Origin: SpSt-501 sp037481615
GTDB taxonomy: Bacteria; Desulfobacterota; Desulfobacteria; Desulfobacterales; SpSt-501
Reading direction: 5' to 3' (one strand)
NCBI GenBank assembly: GCA_037481615.1
Contig: JBBFLI010000018.1
Length of the DNA: 64,000 bases
Shown here: positions 24,217 through 34,850 of the stretch, one piece after another
How the letters are laid out: every line of letters starts with the position of its first letter
Position numbering within the stretch: the stretch's first letter is position 1
Program-made: the position numbers and the translations under genes
Notes under the pieces: generated by a model
Database searches by the model: none
What the model saw: the letters and a program-made list of their open reading frames with translations, nothing else
Told to the model about the DNA's origin: nothing

Positions 24217-27108
24217 GTGCATCCCCTGGACTCCCTGCCCGCCGATCTCGCCGCGACGGCCGAGGAGCGCTGCCGGGCGCTCCGCCGGGCCATGGAAGAG
24301 GCGGGGGCGGGCTGGCCGCTCGATCCCGCACGCGAAGGCGGGCTCGCCCGCGCGGCGCTGCTGAGCGATTTTCTCTACGAATCCCTGCGGGCCGACCCCC
24401 CGGCGCTCGCGGCGCTCCTGCGCGAGGGGGAGGCCGATCGCCCCCGCGCGGCGGAGCAAACCGCGGTTCGGGTCGCGGAGGCGCTCGCGTCCGCCGCCGA
24501 CGAGGAAGAGGCCGGCTGCCGCCTTCGTCGGCTCCGTCGCCGCGAGCTCTGCCGCATCGCCTGGCGCGACCTCGCCGGGCTGGCGGATCTCGAGGAGACG
24601 GTCCGCGAACTCTCCGATCTCGCCGATGCCTGCCTGCACCACGGCCTCGCCTGGCTCCACGAACGGCTCTGCCGCGAGGCGGGCGTCCCCGAAGGGCCGG
24701 GGGGAGCCCCCCTGGGTCTCACCGTCATCGCGCTCGGCAAGCTCGGGGGCCGGGAACTCAACTTCTCCTCCGACGTCGATTTGCTCTTCGCCTACGCCGC
24801 CGACGGCGAGACGCGGGGCGGGCCCACGGCCGTCCCGCACGGGGAGTTCTTCACCCGACTCGCCCGCCGGCTGGTCCGGCTGCTCGACCTCCCCACCGCC
24901 GAGGGGATCGTCTTCCGCGTGGATCTCCGGCTACGCCCCTTCGGCGAATCGGGGCCGCTCGTCATGAGCTTCGACGCCCTCGAGCAGTATTACCAGGAAC
25001 AGGGCCGCGAGTGGGAGCGCTATGCCTGGATCAAGGCCCGCCCGGCGGCCGGGGACCGGGCGGCGGGCGAGGAGCTGCTGCGGCGCCTGCAGCCCTTCGT
25101 CTACCGACGCTACCTGGACTACGGCGCCTTCGAGGCGCTGCGCGAGATGAAGGGCCTGATCACCCGGGAAGTCGCCCGCCGCGGGCTCGAGGGCAACATC
25201 AAGCTCGGCCGCGGGGGGATCCGCGAAATCGAGTTCTTCGGCCAATCCTTCCAGCTGCTGCGCGGCGGCCTGGAGCCGGCCCTGCGCGAGCGCGCGATCC
25301 GCAGGGTCCTCGCCGCCCTGGTTGCGCTCGGGCTGATCGACGAGGCGACCCGCCGGCTGCTCGACGAGGCTTATGTCTTTCTGCGCACCCTCGAGCACCG
25401 GTTGCAGCAGCGCTTCGACCGCCAGACCCACGAGATCCCCCGGGACCCCCGGGAATTGCGCCTCGTCGCCGCGGGGATGGGGCATGCCGACCCCGAGGGC
25501 CTGCTCGCGGAGTTCAGCCGCCACCGCGAAGCGGTGCACGGACAGTTCCGCCTGCTCCTCGGGCCGGCCGAAGGGGACGGGGAGGCGGCCGGCTCGCTGG
25601 AAGCGGAACTCGCCGCCCTCTGGGAGATGCGCCTGGCGCCGCCGGAGGCCGAGGCGCTCCTGCGGCGCGCGGGCCATGCAGCCGCCGCGGAGGCCCTGGA
25701 GGTGCTCCAGACCCTGCAGGAGGACCCGGAAACGCGGGCACTCAGCGCCGCCGGCCGCCGCCGCCTCGACCGGCTCGTCCCGCGGATCGTGCTCGCCTCG
25801 GCGCGTGCGGCGAATCCCTTGGAGGCCCTGCGTCGCAGCTGCGACATCCTGCGGGCGATCGAGCGCCGCACGACCTACCTCGCCCTGCTCCTCGAATCCC
25901 CCGCGGCGCTCGAGCGACTCGTCACCCTCGCCGGGGCGAGCCCGTTTCTCGCCTCCTTCATCGCCCGGCACCCGGTCGTGCTGGACGAGCTGCTCGTCCC
26001 CGAAGGGCGCTACCGGCCGGTCGGCCGCGAGGCGCTGCTCTCCGAGCTGCGCGGGCGGCTCGCGCGGACCGACCCCGAGGACCTGGAAGCCCAGATCGAG
26101 GTGTTGTGCGTCTTCCAGCAGACCCAGGTGCTCAAGGCGGCCGCGGCCGACGTAAGCGGGCAGCTCGCCCTGATGCGGGTGAGCGATGTCCTCTCCGATA
26201 TCGCCGAGGCGGTGCTCGCGGCCGTGGTCGACCTCGCCTGGGGGCATCTGGTCGCCCGCCACGGCGAACCCGAGGCGCGCCTGGACGGCGTGCCCTGCCG
26301 CCCGGGCTTCGCCGCCATCGCCTACGGGAAGCTGGGCGGTCTCGAGCTCGGCTACGGCTCCGATCTCGATCTGGTCTTCCTGCACGCGGGCGCCGGGGAG
26401 TCGACGCGCGGCGGCCCGCGGCCGATCGACCCGGCGCAATTCTACAACCGCCTGGGCCAGCGGGTGATCCACATCCTGACCGCCCACACCCGCGCAGGGC
26501 GCCTCTACGAGATCGATACCCGCCTGCGGGCGAGCGGGATCGCGGGCATCCTCGTCCAGCACGTGGACGCCTTCGGCGACTACCTGCGGCGGGAGGCCTG
26601 GACCTGGGAGCACCAGGCGCTGATCAAGGCCCGGCCGGTGGCGGGGGATCCCGCCGTCGCCGCCCGCTTCCAGGGCGTGCGCCGGGCGGTGCTCGGCCTG
26701 CCGCGCCCGCCGGAGGAGCTGCGCCGGGAGGTGTTCGCGATGCGCGAGCGCATGCGGCGCAGCGCGCCGGCGGGTTCCGCGGCGGAATTCGATCTCAAGC
26801 AGGACCCGGGCGGCATCGTGGACATCGAGTTTCTGGTGCAGCTGCTCACCCTGCGCCACGCCCGGCGCGTCCCGGAACTCTGCGCCTGGACCGATACCGT
26901 GCGGCTGATCCAGACGCTCAGCACCTTTCGGATCCTCGGCGAAATCGAGGCCCACGTGCTCAAGCACGCCTACCTGATCTACCGCGCGGCCGCCCACCGC
27001 CTCGCCCTCCTGGAAAAGCCCCCCCGGGTGCCGGCGGAACGTTTCGCGCTCCTGCGCTCCCGGGTGCGGCAGATCTGGGCGTGCGTCTTCCCCCCGCGGC
27101 TTTCATAA
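24217..27108 (+). CDS. glnE: Bifunctional glutamine synthetase adenylyltransferase/deadenylase GlnE
   Basis: A 963-residue protein with two nucleotidyltransferase domains: deadenylylase-type GKLGGRELNFSSDVDLLF at ~174-190 and adenylylase-type GKLGGLELGYGSDLDLVF at ~704-720, each followed by its helical domain (DPGGIVDIEFLVQLL late). It modifies Tyr398 of the GlnA encoded downstream, in response to P-II and glutamine. The start is GTG 24217, behind a very strong aggaggagg. The C terminus ends at an A-rich patch that precedes the sigma-54 promoter of glnD. Confidence 0.96.
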   Translation: MHPLDSLPADLAATAEERCRALRRAMEEAGAGWPLDPAREGGLARAALLSDFLYESLRADPPALAALLREGEADRPRAAEQTAVRVAEALASAADEEEAGCRLRRLRRRELCRIAWRDLAGLADLEETVRELSDLADACLHHGLAWLHERLCREAGVPEGPGGAPLGLTVIALGKLGGRELNFSSDVDLLFAYAADGETRGGPTAVPHGEFFTRLARRLVRLLDLPTAEGIVFRVDLRLRPFGESGPLVMSFDALEQYYQEQGREWERYAWIKARPAAGDRAAGEELLRRLQPFVYRRYLDYGAFEALREMKGLITREVARRGLEGNIKLGRGGIREIEFFGQSFQLLRGGLEPALRERAIRRVLAALVALGLIDEATRRLLDEAYVFLRTLEHRLQQRFDRQTHEIPRDPRELRLVAAGMGHADPEGLLAEFSRHREAVHGQFRLLLGPAEGDGEAAGSLEAELAALWEMRLAPPEAEALLRRAGHAAAAEALEVLQTLQEDPETRALSAAGRRRLDRLVPRIVLASARAANPLEALRRSCDILRAIERRTTYLALLLESPAALERLVTLAGASPFLASFIARHPVVLDELLVPEGRYRPVGREALLSELRGRLARTDPEDLEAQIEVLCVFQQTQVLKAAAADVSGQLALMRVSDVLSDIAEAVLAAVVDLAWGHLVARHGEPEARLDGVPCRPGFAAIAYGKLGGLELGYGSDLDLVFLHAGAGESTRGGPRPIDPAQFYNRLGQRVIHILTAHTRAGRLYEIDTRLRASGIAGILVQHVDAFGDYLRREAWTWEHQALIKARPVAGDPAVAARFQGVRRAVLGLPRPPEELRREVFAMRERMRRSAPAGSAAEFDLKQDPGGIVDIEFLVQLLTLRHARRVPELCAWTDTVRLIQTLSTFRILGEIEAHVLKHAYLIYRAAAHRLALLEKPPRVPAERFALLRSRVRQIWACVFPPRLS

Positions 27109-27165
27109 AAAAACAATTTTGTATTTTCAAAAAGTATCAAGAATACATTGTTGTCATTTTTGGGG
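27109..27165. other. AT-rich patch upstream of the glnD sigma-54 promoter
   Basis: About 57 bases of mostly A and T in an otherwise very GC-rich sequence, containing inverted repeats: TTTTG-N6-CAAAA (27117-27132) and TGTATT-N16-AATACA (27120-27147). It lies about 95-150 bases upstream of the predicted sigma-54 start site, where enhancer-binding activators usually bind. The specific protein is unknown; the NifA-like regulator at 33220-34752 is the obvious local candidate. Confidence 0.5.
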
Positions 27166-27233
27166 GCGGGCGGGCTTTTCCCGGAAGCCCGCAACCCCCG
27201 GATCCTTCAGGCTTTCAACGCCTCGGGCCCCGA

Positions 27234-27249
27234 TGGCACCCTCCTTGCT
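27234..27249 (+). promoter_or_regulatory. Sigma-54 promoter of the glnD-amtB-glnB-glnA operon
   Basis: TGGCACCCTCCTTGCT matches the -24/-12 consensus TGGCAC-N5-TTGCW exactly, with GG and GC 10 bases apart. Transcription would start near 27260, just before the ggagg ribosome site (27262-27266) and the GTG start at 27279. RpoN control of P-II and glutamine synthetase genes is well established in proteobacteria. Confidence 0.8.
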
Positions 27250-27278
27250 CTACCGCTTCCCGGAGGATTTCGTCGCCC

Positions 27279-29935
27279 GTGAGCGCCGCCCCCATACCCG
27301 ATGCCGCCGACGGCCGCCGGAACGCCGCCGCCACCCTGAGGAAGAGGCTGGGGGAGATCCACGCCGCGATCCGCAAGCGCCGGCCGGGGGAGGGGCTTTC
27401 GCCGATCAGCCGGGCGGTGGACGACTACTTCGAGGAGGCCTTTACGGCCAGCCCGAGCGGCCCTTTCCTGGAAATCAACCGCAACCCCTACGCCATCATC
27501 GCCCTGGGAGGCTACGGCCGCGAGGAGCTCAACCTGCGCTCGGACATCGATCTGTTGTTTCTTTTCCGCCGCGAGGTCCCCGCGGGTGCGGAGTCCCTCA
27601 TCCGCGAGATGATCTACCCCCTGTGGGACCTGGGTCTCGAGGTCGGCTACGCCCTGCGATCGCTCGGGGATTGCCTTTCGCTCGCCGGAAGCGATTTCCA
27701 GATCCTCACCCCCCTCCTCGACGCCCGCTTCGTCTGCGGGGTCTCGGTGCTCTACTCCGAGCTGCTCGAACGCCTGCGCGCCGAGCTGCGCCGCCGCCGC
27801 GGTTGGGTGGTCGAGAAGCTCGTCGAGCACACCCGCCTGCGGCATGAGCGCTTCGGCGACTCCGCGCACCTCCTCGAGCCGCACCTCAAGGAGGGCCAGG
27901 GGGGGCTGCGCGACTACCACAGCCTGCGCTGGGCCGCGCGGCTCGACCACGAGGTGCTGCAGCCGCGGGACCTCGAGTACACCGGGCTCCTCTCCCACGG
28001 CGAATTCACGGAACTCTGGGACGCCCTGCAGTTCATCTGGGCGGTGCGCGACCACCTGCACGAGATCTGCCGCCGCCGGGTCGATCGGCTCCACTTCGAG
28101 CACCAGCTCGCCATCGCCGACCGGCTGGGATACCCCGCCGCAGGCGGGCAGCAGCCGGTCGAGCGTTTCCTCGGCGAACTGCACCGCCACATGGAGGGGA
28201 TCAAGCGGCTGCATCTCGCCTGCATGCGCGAGCTCGCCGCCCCGAAAAAGAGGCGGCGGATGCCGGCGGCTTCCCTGCCCGAGGGGATCGTCGCCGCCCC
28301 CGGCGGCTTTCTCGGCTTCGAGAGCGCCGAGGCGATCCTGAAACGCCCCGAGCTGCTGATCCGCATCTTCACCGAGAGCGCCCGCTCGGGGTTGCCGCTC
28401 GCCGGCGAAGCCCGGCGGCTGCTCCGCGAATTTCTGCATCTCGTCGACGCCCCGCTGCGCACGGCGCCCGCCGTCGTGCGCGCCCTCGAGTCGCTGCTCG
28501 TCCACCCGCAGAGGAGCGAAGCCCTCCTCGACGAGCTCCTCGCCTCGGGGCTGCTCGAGGCCCTGATCCCCGAACTCCACGGCGTCGCCCACCGCATCCA
28601 GTACGACGAGTACCATGTCTACCCCGTCGACCGGCACCTGCTGCACACGGTGATCGCCCTGCAGCAGCTCGCCCTGCGCCCGGCGACGGGCGTCGACGAT
28701 CTGCCCGCGCGGATCTACCGGGAACTGCCGCGCAAGGCGCTGCTCCACTGGGCGGCGCTGCTGCACGACATCGGCAAGGCCGACCCCGCGCCCGGCCACG
28801 CCGCGCGCGGCGCCGAGCTCGTGCGCCGGCTGCTCGCCGAGCGGGGGTTTTCCCCGGAGGACCGGGAAACGGCGGCCTTCCTCGTGCGCGAGCACCTGCT
28901 GCTCATCCAGACCGCCACCCGACGCGACATCCACGACGAGGAGACCGCGCTCGCCTGCGCGCGGCGCATCCCCGGGCCGGAGGCGCTGAAGATGCTCTAC
29001 CTCCTCACCGTCGCCGACGCCCGGGCGACCGGGCCGGCGGCCTGGTCCGACTGGACCGCGCACCTCCTGCAGGAGTTCTTCCTGAAGGTCTTGCACGTCA
29101 TCGAGGAGGGCGATCTCGCCAGCCGCCGCACCGTGGAGGCGATCGAACGCAAGCGCCAGGAGCTGCTCGCCGGCGCGGCGTCCGGGACCGAGCGCCGGCG
29201 GTTCGCGGAGCTCTTTCCTTTCCTCAGCCCCCGCTATCTCCTCGCCATGGATCCCTCCGAGATCGCCGCGCACATCGCCCTCGCCTCCCGGCTGGGCGAG
29301 CGGCCCTTCGTGTGGGACATTCAGCCCGCCGCCGGCGGCAAGGCCCGACGGCTCACGGTCTGCGCCAAGGACCGCCCCGGACTGATGGCGAGCCTCGCGG
29401 GGGTCTTCACCCTGAACGGGATCAACATCCTCGACGTCCTCGTCTTCACGTGGCGAAACGGGCTCGCCCTCGACCGCTTCGAGTTGAGCCCCCCGCCCGA
29501 CCCGATTTTCGAGGAGGAGCGCTGGCAGCGCGCCGCCGACCACCTCGAGGCGGTGCTCGCGGGAAAGCTCGATCTCGCGGCCGTGCTCGCCCCGCGGCTC
29601 GAAGCCGCCCGAGCCGCGGTCCGACCCCGCGCCGGCAGGAAGCCGCACCGCGTGCAGATCGACAACGCGAGCTCGAGCTTTTTCACGATCCTCGAGGTCT
29701 TCACCCAGGACTTCCCCGGCTTGCTCTACTGCATCGCCGATGCGCTCCACCGCCACGGCCTCGACATCCGCGTGGCGAAGATCGCCACGCAGGTCGACCA
29801 GGTGGTGGACGTCTTCTACGTCCGCGATCTCGCGGGAGGAAAACTTCTCGAACCCGCACGGATCGCCGCCCTCGAGCGCGAGATCCTCGAGCGGCTGGCG
29901 CCGTCGGAACCCCCTCGGAAAGGAGCATCGAACCC

Positions 29936-29939
<4 letters not shown>
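27279..29939 (+). CDS. glnD: Bifunctional P-II uridylyltransferase/uridylyl-removing enzyme GlnD
   Basis: An 886-residue protein with the full GlnD order: nucleotidyltransferase domain (GGYGREELNLRSDIDLLF at ~76-93), helical GlnE-like region (HLKEGQGGLRDYH), HD domain (LLHDIGKAD at ~495) and two C-terminal ACT domains (~690 and ~795). It uridylylates P-II when glutamine is low and removes the group when glutamine is high. GTG 27279 is chosen because it follows the ribosome site and sigma-54 promoter; the frame is open far upstream through the antisense-like reading of glnE. The stop overlaps the amtB start. Confidence 0.95.
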
Positions 29940-31237
<1,298 letters not shown>

Positions 31238-31267
31238 GCCGGGAGACCGGTCGTGAAGGAGGAGGTC

Positions 31268-31609
31268 ATGATCAAGAAAATCGAAGCCATCATCAAGCCG
31301 TTCAAGCTCGACGACGTCAAGGAGGCCCTGAACGCCATCGGGATCCAGGGCATGACGGTCTCCGAGGTCAAGGGCTACGGCCGGCAGAAGGGCCACAAGG
31401 AAGTCTATCGCGGCGCCGAATACGTCGTCGACTTCATCCCCAAGCTGAAGCTCGAGATCGTCGTCGCCGCCGAGCTCGTCGACCAGGCGGTCGCCCGCAT
31501 CCGCGAGGCGGCCCTGACCGGCAAGATCGGCGACGGGAAAATTTTCGTCACCCCGGTCGAGCAGGCGATCCGCGTGCGTACCGGGGAAACAGGAACCGAT
31601 GCCATCTGA
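31268..31609 (+). CDS. glnB: Nitrogen regulatory protein P-II (GlnB/GlnK)
   Basis: A 113-residue P-II protein starting MIKKIEAIIKPFKL. The T-loop GYGRQKGHKEVYRGAEYVVDF carries Tyr52, the uridylylation site corresponding to Tyr51 of E. coli. The C-terminal signatures (TGKIGDGKIFV) are present. An in-frame GTG lies 15 bases upstream (31253), but the aaggaggagg at 31256-31265 sits between them, so ATG 31268 is the start. Placement next to amtB would suit the name glnK; placement before glnA suits glnB; sequence alone does not decide. It relays 2-oxoglutarate and ATP/ADP status to GlnE, AmtB and regulators. Confidence 0.96.
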   Translation: MIKKIEAIIKPFKLDDVKEALNAIGIQGMTVSEVKGYGRQKGHKEVYRGAEYVVDFIPKLKLEIVVAAELVDQAVARIREAALTGKIGDGKIFVTPVEQAIRVRTGETGTDAI

Positions 31610-31658
31610 ACCCCGGTCCCCGGGAAACCCCTTCACCGCCATTCAAGGAGGATCTGTG

Positions 31659-33071
31659 ATGAAACCCAAGGAAGTTCTCTCTTTCGCCCAGGAACACGGC
31701 GCCCGCATGCTCGATCTGCGCTTCATGGACTTTCCCGGCCTCTGGCAGCACTTCTCCGTGCCCATTCACCAGCTCGACGAGGGCAGCTTCGAGGACGGGT
31801 TCGGCTTCGACGGCTCGAGCATCCGCGGCTGGCAGCCGATCAACGCGAGCGACATGCTCGTGATCCCGGACCCGGCGACCGCACGCATGGACCCCTTCAC
31901 CCGGGAACCCACGCTGGTCATGATCTGCGACATCGTCGACCCGGTCACCCGCGCCCCGTACACACGGGACCCGCGCAACATCGCCAAGAAGGCCGAGGCC
32001 TATCTCAAGAGCACGGGGATCGCCGAGATCGCCTACCTGGGGCCGGAGGCCGAGTTTTTCATCTTCGACGACATCCGCTACGAGTCGAACGTCTACGGCG
32101 CTTTCTACGAGATCGACTCGATCGAGGGGACCTGGAACACGGGACGCGACGAGGGCCCGAACCTGGGCTACAAGCCGCGGCCCAAGGAAGGCTATTTCCC
32201 CGTGCCGCCGATGGACAAGTTCCAGGATCTGCGCACGGAGATGGTGCTCGAGCTCGAACGGCTCGGCATCGAGGTCGAGGCCCAGCACCACGAGGTCGCC
32301 ACCGCCGGCCAGGCCGAGATCGACATGAAATTCAAACCGCTGCTCCAGATGGCCGATCAGCTCATGTGGTTCAAGTACGTGCTGAAGAACGTGGCCTGCC
32401 GCCACAACCACACCGTGACCTTCATGCCCAAGCCGCTCTTCGGCGACAACGGCTCGGGCATGCACACCCATGTGAGCCTCTGGAAGGACGGGAAGAACCT
32501 CTTCGCCGGCGACAGGTACGCCGGGGTCTCCCCGATCGCCCTCCACGCCATCGGCGGGATTCTCAAGCACTGCCGGGCGCTCTGCGCGATCACCAACCCC
32601 ACGACCAACTCCTACAAGCGGCTCGTCCCGGGCTACGAGGCCCCCGTCAACCTCGCCTACTCCAGCCGCAACCGCAGCGCGGCGATCCGCATCCCGATGT
32701 ACTCGACCTCGCCCAAGGCGAAGCGCATCGAGTTCCGCACCCCCGACCCCTCTTGCAACGGCTACCTCGCCTTCGCCGCGATCCTGATGGCCGTGATCGA
32801 CGGGATCCAGAACAAGATCGACCCCGGGGACCCCTTGGACAAGAACATCTACGACCTGCCGCCGGAGGAGCTCGCCCAGGTGCCCTCGGCCCCGGGGTCC
32901 CTCGACGAGGCGCTCGCCTGCCTGCGGGCCGACCACGATTTCTTGCTCAAGGGCGACGTCTTCACGCGGGATGCGCTCGAGATGTGGATCGACTACAAGA
33001 CCAAGGCCGAGGTGGACGCCGTGCGCCTGCGGCCGCACCCTCACGAGTTCTTCCTCTATTTCGACATCTGA
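31659..33071 (+). CDS. glnA: Glutamine synthetase, type I
   Basis: A 470-residue GSI enzyme that makes glutamine from glutamate, ammonium and ATP. Visible elements: the FDGSSIRGW N-terminal loop, GPEAEFFIFD, the ATP/metal segment NGSGMHTHVSLWK, the NRSAAIRIP arginine loop, and Tyr398 in NIYDLPPEE, the site adenylylated by GlnE. The ATG at 31659 follows aaggaggat; a frame extends 20 codons upstream but overlaps the end of glnB and is not needed. Last gene of the sigma-54 operon, followed by a strong hairpin. Confidence 0.97.
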   Translation: MKPKEVLSFAQEHGARMLDLRFMDFPGLWQHFSVPIHQLDEGSFEDGFGFDGSSIRGWQPINASDMLVIPDPATARMDPFTREPTLVMICDIVDPVTRAPYTRDPRNIAKKAEAYLKSTGIAEIAYLGPEAEFFIFDDIRYESNVYGAFYEIDSIEGTWNTGRDEGPNLGYKPRPKEGYFPVPPMDKFQDLRTEMVLELERLGIEVEAQHHEVATAGQAEIDMKFKPLLQMADQLMWFKYVLKNVACRHNHTVTFMPKPLFGDNGSGMHTHVSLWKDGKNLFAGDRYAGVSPIALHAIGGILKHCRALCAITNPTTNSYKRLVPGYEAPVNLAYSSRNRSAAIRIPMYSTSPKAKRIEFRTPDPSCNGYLAFAAILMAVIDGIQNKIDPGDPLDKNIYDLPPEELAQVPSAPGSLDEALACLRADHDFLLKGDVFTRDALEMWIDYKTKAEVDAVRLRPHPHEFFLYFDI

Positions 33072-33102
33072 AGCCGGCAAGCCGCATTGCCCCGACCCGA
33101 GC

Positions 33103-33137
33103 GGGGCGGCCGGGCGAAAAACCCGCCCGGCCGCCCC
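33103..33137. terminator. Terminator-like hairpin after glnA
   Basis: A perfect 14-bp inverted repeat (GGGGCGGCCGGGCG / CGCCCGGCCGCCCC) with a 7-base A-rich loop. It lies 31 bases after the glnA stop and 82 bases before the stop of the convergent NifA-like gene. No long T-run follows, but its strength and position suit a shared terminator. Confidence 0.65.
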
Positions 33138-33219
33138 GGCTTTCCGGGGGGCGGCCGGCACCCTCCCCCTCCCCCCCCCCGGGCGGATCGGACCCGAGGG
33201 GTGCGGGGGACCCCGCGGG

Positions 33220-34752
33220 TCAGGGCCGGTAGGTGCGGTAGTCGATCCCGTAGCGGCGCGCCTTGTAGGCGAACTTGCGCACCGTCGTGCGCAAAAGCGC
33301 CGCGGCGGCGGTGATGTTGCCGCGGGTGTTCTTGAGGGCGTCGATCAGCATCTCGCGCTCGAGCTTGGCGACCGCCTCCTCGAGCGAGACCGCGGGGAGG
33401 GTTCCGGACTCGGCCCCGGTCTGCAGCGTGGGGGGCAGGTGGTAGCCGTGGATCACGCCCTCCTCGCACAAGAGCACGGCGCGCTCGATGCAGTTTTCGA
33501 GCTCGCGGACGTTCCCCGGCCAGTGGTACTGCATGAGCATGTCGATCGCCGGGGTCGAAAAGCGGCGGATGTCTTTTCCGTTCTCGCGCGCGTACTTTTC
33601 GAGAAAGTAGTCGGCCAGGAGCAGGATGTCCGTCTTGCGTTCGCGCAGCGGCGGCATGTAGATCGGGAAGACGTTCAGCCGATAGTAGAGATCGCCGCGG
33701 AAGTCCCCCTTTTCCACCGCCTGCTCGAGGTTCGAGTTCGTCGCCGCGATCACGCGCACGTCGACCCGGATCGTGCGCTGGCCGCCCACGCGGTCGAACT
33801 CCTTTTCCTGCAGGATCCGCAGGAGGTTCGCCTGCACGTCGAGGTTGAGGGAGCCGATCTCGTCGAGAAAGATCGTGCCGCGGTGGGCGAGCTCGAATTT
33901 GCCGATCTTCTGGCGGATCGCGCCCGTGAAGGCGCCCTTCTCGTGCCCGAAGAGCTCGCTTTCGATCAGGTTCTGGGGCAGCGCCGCGCAGTTCACCTTG
34001 ATGAAAGGGCCGTTCGCCCGCGGGCTGTTGTAGTGGATGGAGTTCGCGACGAGCTCCTTTCCCGTGCCGCTCTCCCCGCGGATGAGGACGGTCGCGTTGC
34101 TGCGGCAGACGCGCGAGATCATCTGGAAGACTTCGCGCATGCGGTTCGAGCTCCCGATGATATGGCCGAAGCTGTACTTGCTCTGGAGCTCGGACTGCAG
34201 CCGGCGGTTCTCCTCGCGCAGCCGCTCGTGCTCGAGGCGGATGGTCTCGAGCTTGCTCACGTGGCTGGCGAGCATCGTGGCGATGACCGAGAGCAGCCGT
34301 TTGCCTTCCTCGAGGGGGTAATCGGGGTCGAAGGGCCGATCGACGCTCAGGGCGCCGATCACCTGGTTGCCCTTCTTGATGGGGACGCAGAAGAAGGAGA
34401 GTTCGGCCGTCTTCTTGCCGCGGCGGCTCGCCGTGCGATCCAGGAAACGCGGCTCCTCGCTGATCCGCGCCACCGCGATCGCCTTGCCCGTCTGGATCAC
34501 CTGGCCCGTCACCCCTTCGCCCAGCTTGTAGCGCACGCGCTCGATCGCCGCCGGGGCGATGCCGTGGGCGACCTCGATGTGGATCTCCTCCTTGAGCGGG
34601 TCGAGGAGCGTGATCGTCCCGCGCACCATGTGCATGGAGGCCGAGAGGATGTCGAGGACCTTATAGAGCGAGCGGCGCAGGTCGAGGTGCTCGTTCAAGG
34701 CTTTCGAGATCTCGTAGAGCAGGGCGACGTTTTCGACACGGTCGATCTTCAT
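33220..34752 (-). CDS. NifA-like sigma-54-dependent activator (GAF-AAA+-HTH)
   Basis: A 510-residue enhancer-binding protein. Residues ~10-170 are a GAF domain; ~195-430 the AAA+ domain with Walker A GESGTGKE (226-233), the sigma-54 contact loop GAFTGA (273-278) and Walker B GTIFLDEIG (292-300); the C terminus is a Fis-type HTH (GNITAAAALLRTTVRKFAYKARRYGI). This order is that of NifA/VnfA. The interdomain cysteine cluster of oxygen-sensitive NifA proteins is not evident. No nif structural genes are in the window, and it converges on glnA, so it probably controls ammonium assimilation genes with sigma-54 promoters; this last point is inference. Confidence 0.9.
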   Translation of the reverse strand: MKIDRVENVALLYEISKALNEHLDLRRSLYKVLDILSASMHMVRGTITLLDPLKEEIHIEVAHGIAPAAIERVRYKLGEGVTGQVIQTGKAIAVARISEEPRFLDRTASRRGKKTAELSFFCVPIKKGNQVIGALSVDRPFDPDYPLEEGKRLLSVIATMLASHVSKLETIRLEHERLREENRRLQSELQSKYSFGHIIGSSNRMREVFQMISRVCRSNATVLIRGESGTGKELVANSIHYNSPRANGPFIKVNCAALPQNLIESELFGHEKGAFTGAIRQKIGKFELAHRGTIFLDEIGSLNLDVQANLLRILQEKEFDRVGGQRTIRVDVRVIAATNSNLEQAVEKGDFRGDLYYRLNVFPIYMPPLRERKTDILLLADYFLEKYARENGKDIRRFSTPAIDMLMQYHWPGNVRELENCIERAVLLCEEGVIHGYHLPPTLQTGAESGTLPAVSLEEAVAKLEREMLIDALKNTRGNITAAAALLRTTVRKFAYKARRYGIDYRTYRP

Positions 34753-34773
34753 GACCGATTTGGATCCTGTTTG

Positions 34774-34801
34774 ATTGTTTTTGACAATTTTGTTCTATAT
34801 T
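34774..34801. promoter_or_regulatory. AT-rich divergent region between NifA-like gene and dinB
   Basis: The 98 bases between the two divergent starts contain a palindrome ATTGT-TTTTG-ACAAT (34774-34788) and a good plus-strand -10 box TATATT (34796-34801) with no convincing -35 in register. The palindrome could be an operator for either gene. It does not match LexA boxes that I know. Confidence 0.45.
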
Positions 34802-34850
34802 AGCCGAGCGGCGCTTGCGGGGCAAGGCCCCCCGGGAGGACAGGGCGACG

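Noticed and set aside
27109..27165. NifA upstream activator sequence TGT-N10-ACA in the AT-rich patch
   Set aside because: TGT and ACA triplets are present but none is at the required 10-base spacing.
33220..34752. Nitrogen fixation, suggested by the NifA-like regulator and by nifS- and nifH-like proteins
   Set aside because: No nifHDK, E, N or B genes are in the window; the nifH-like protein is CooC and the desulfurase is a general Fe-S enzyme.
34753..34850. LexA/SOS box before dinB
   Set aside because: The palindrome ATTGT-N5-ACAAT does not fit the LexA motifs I know from proteobacteria or Gram-positives.
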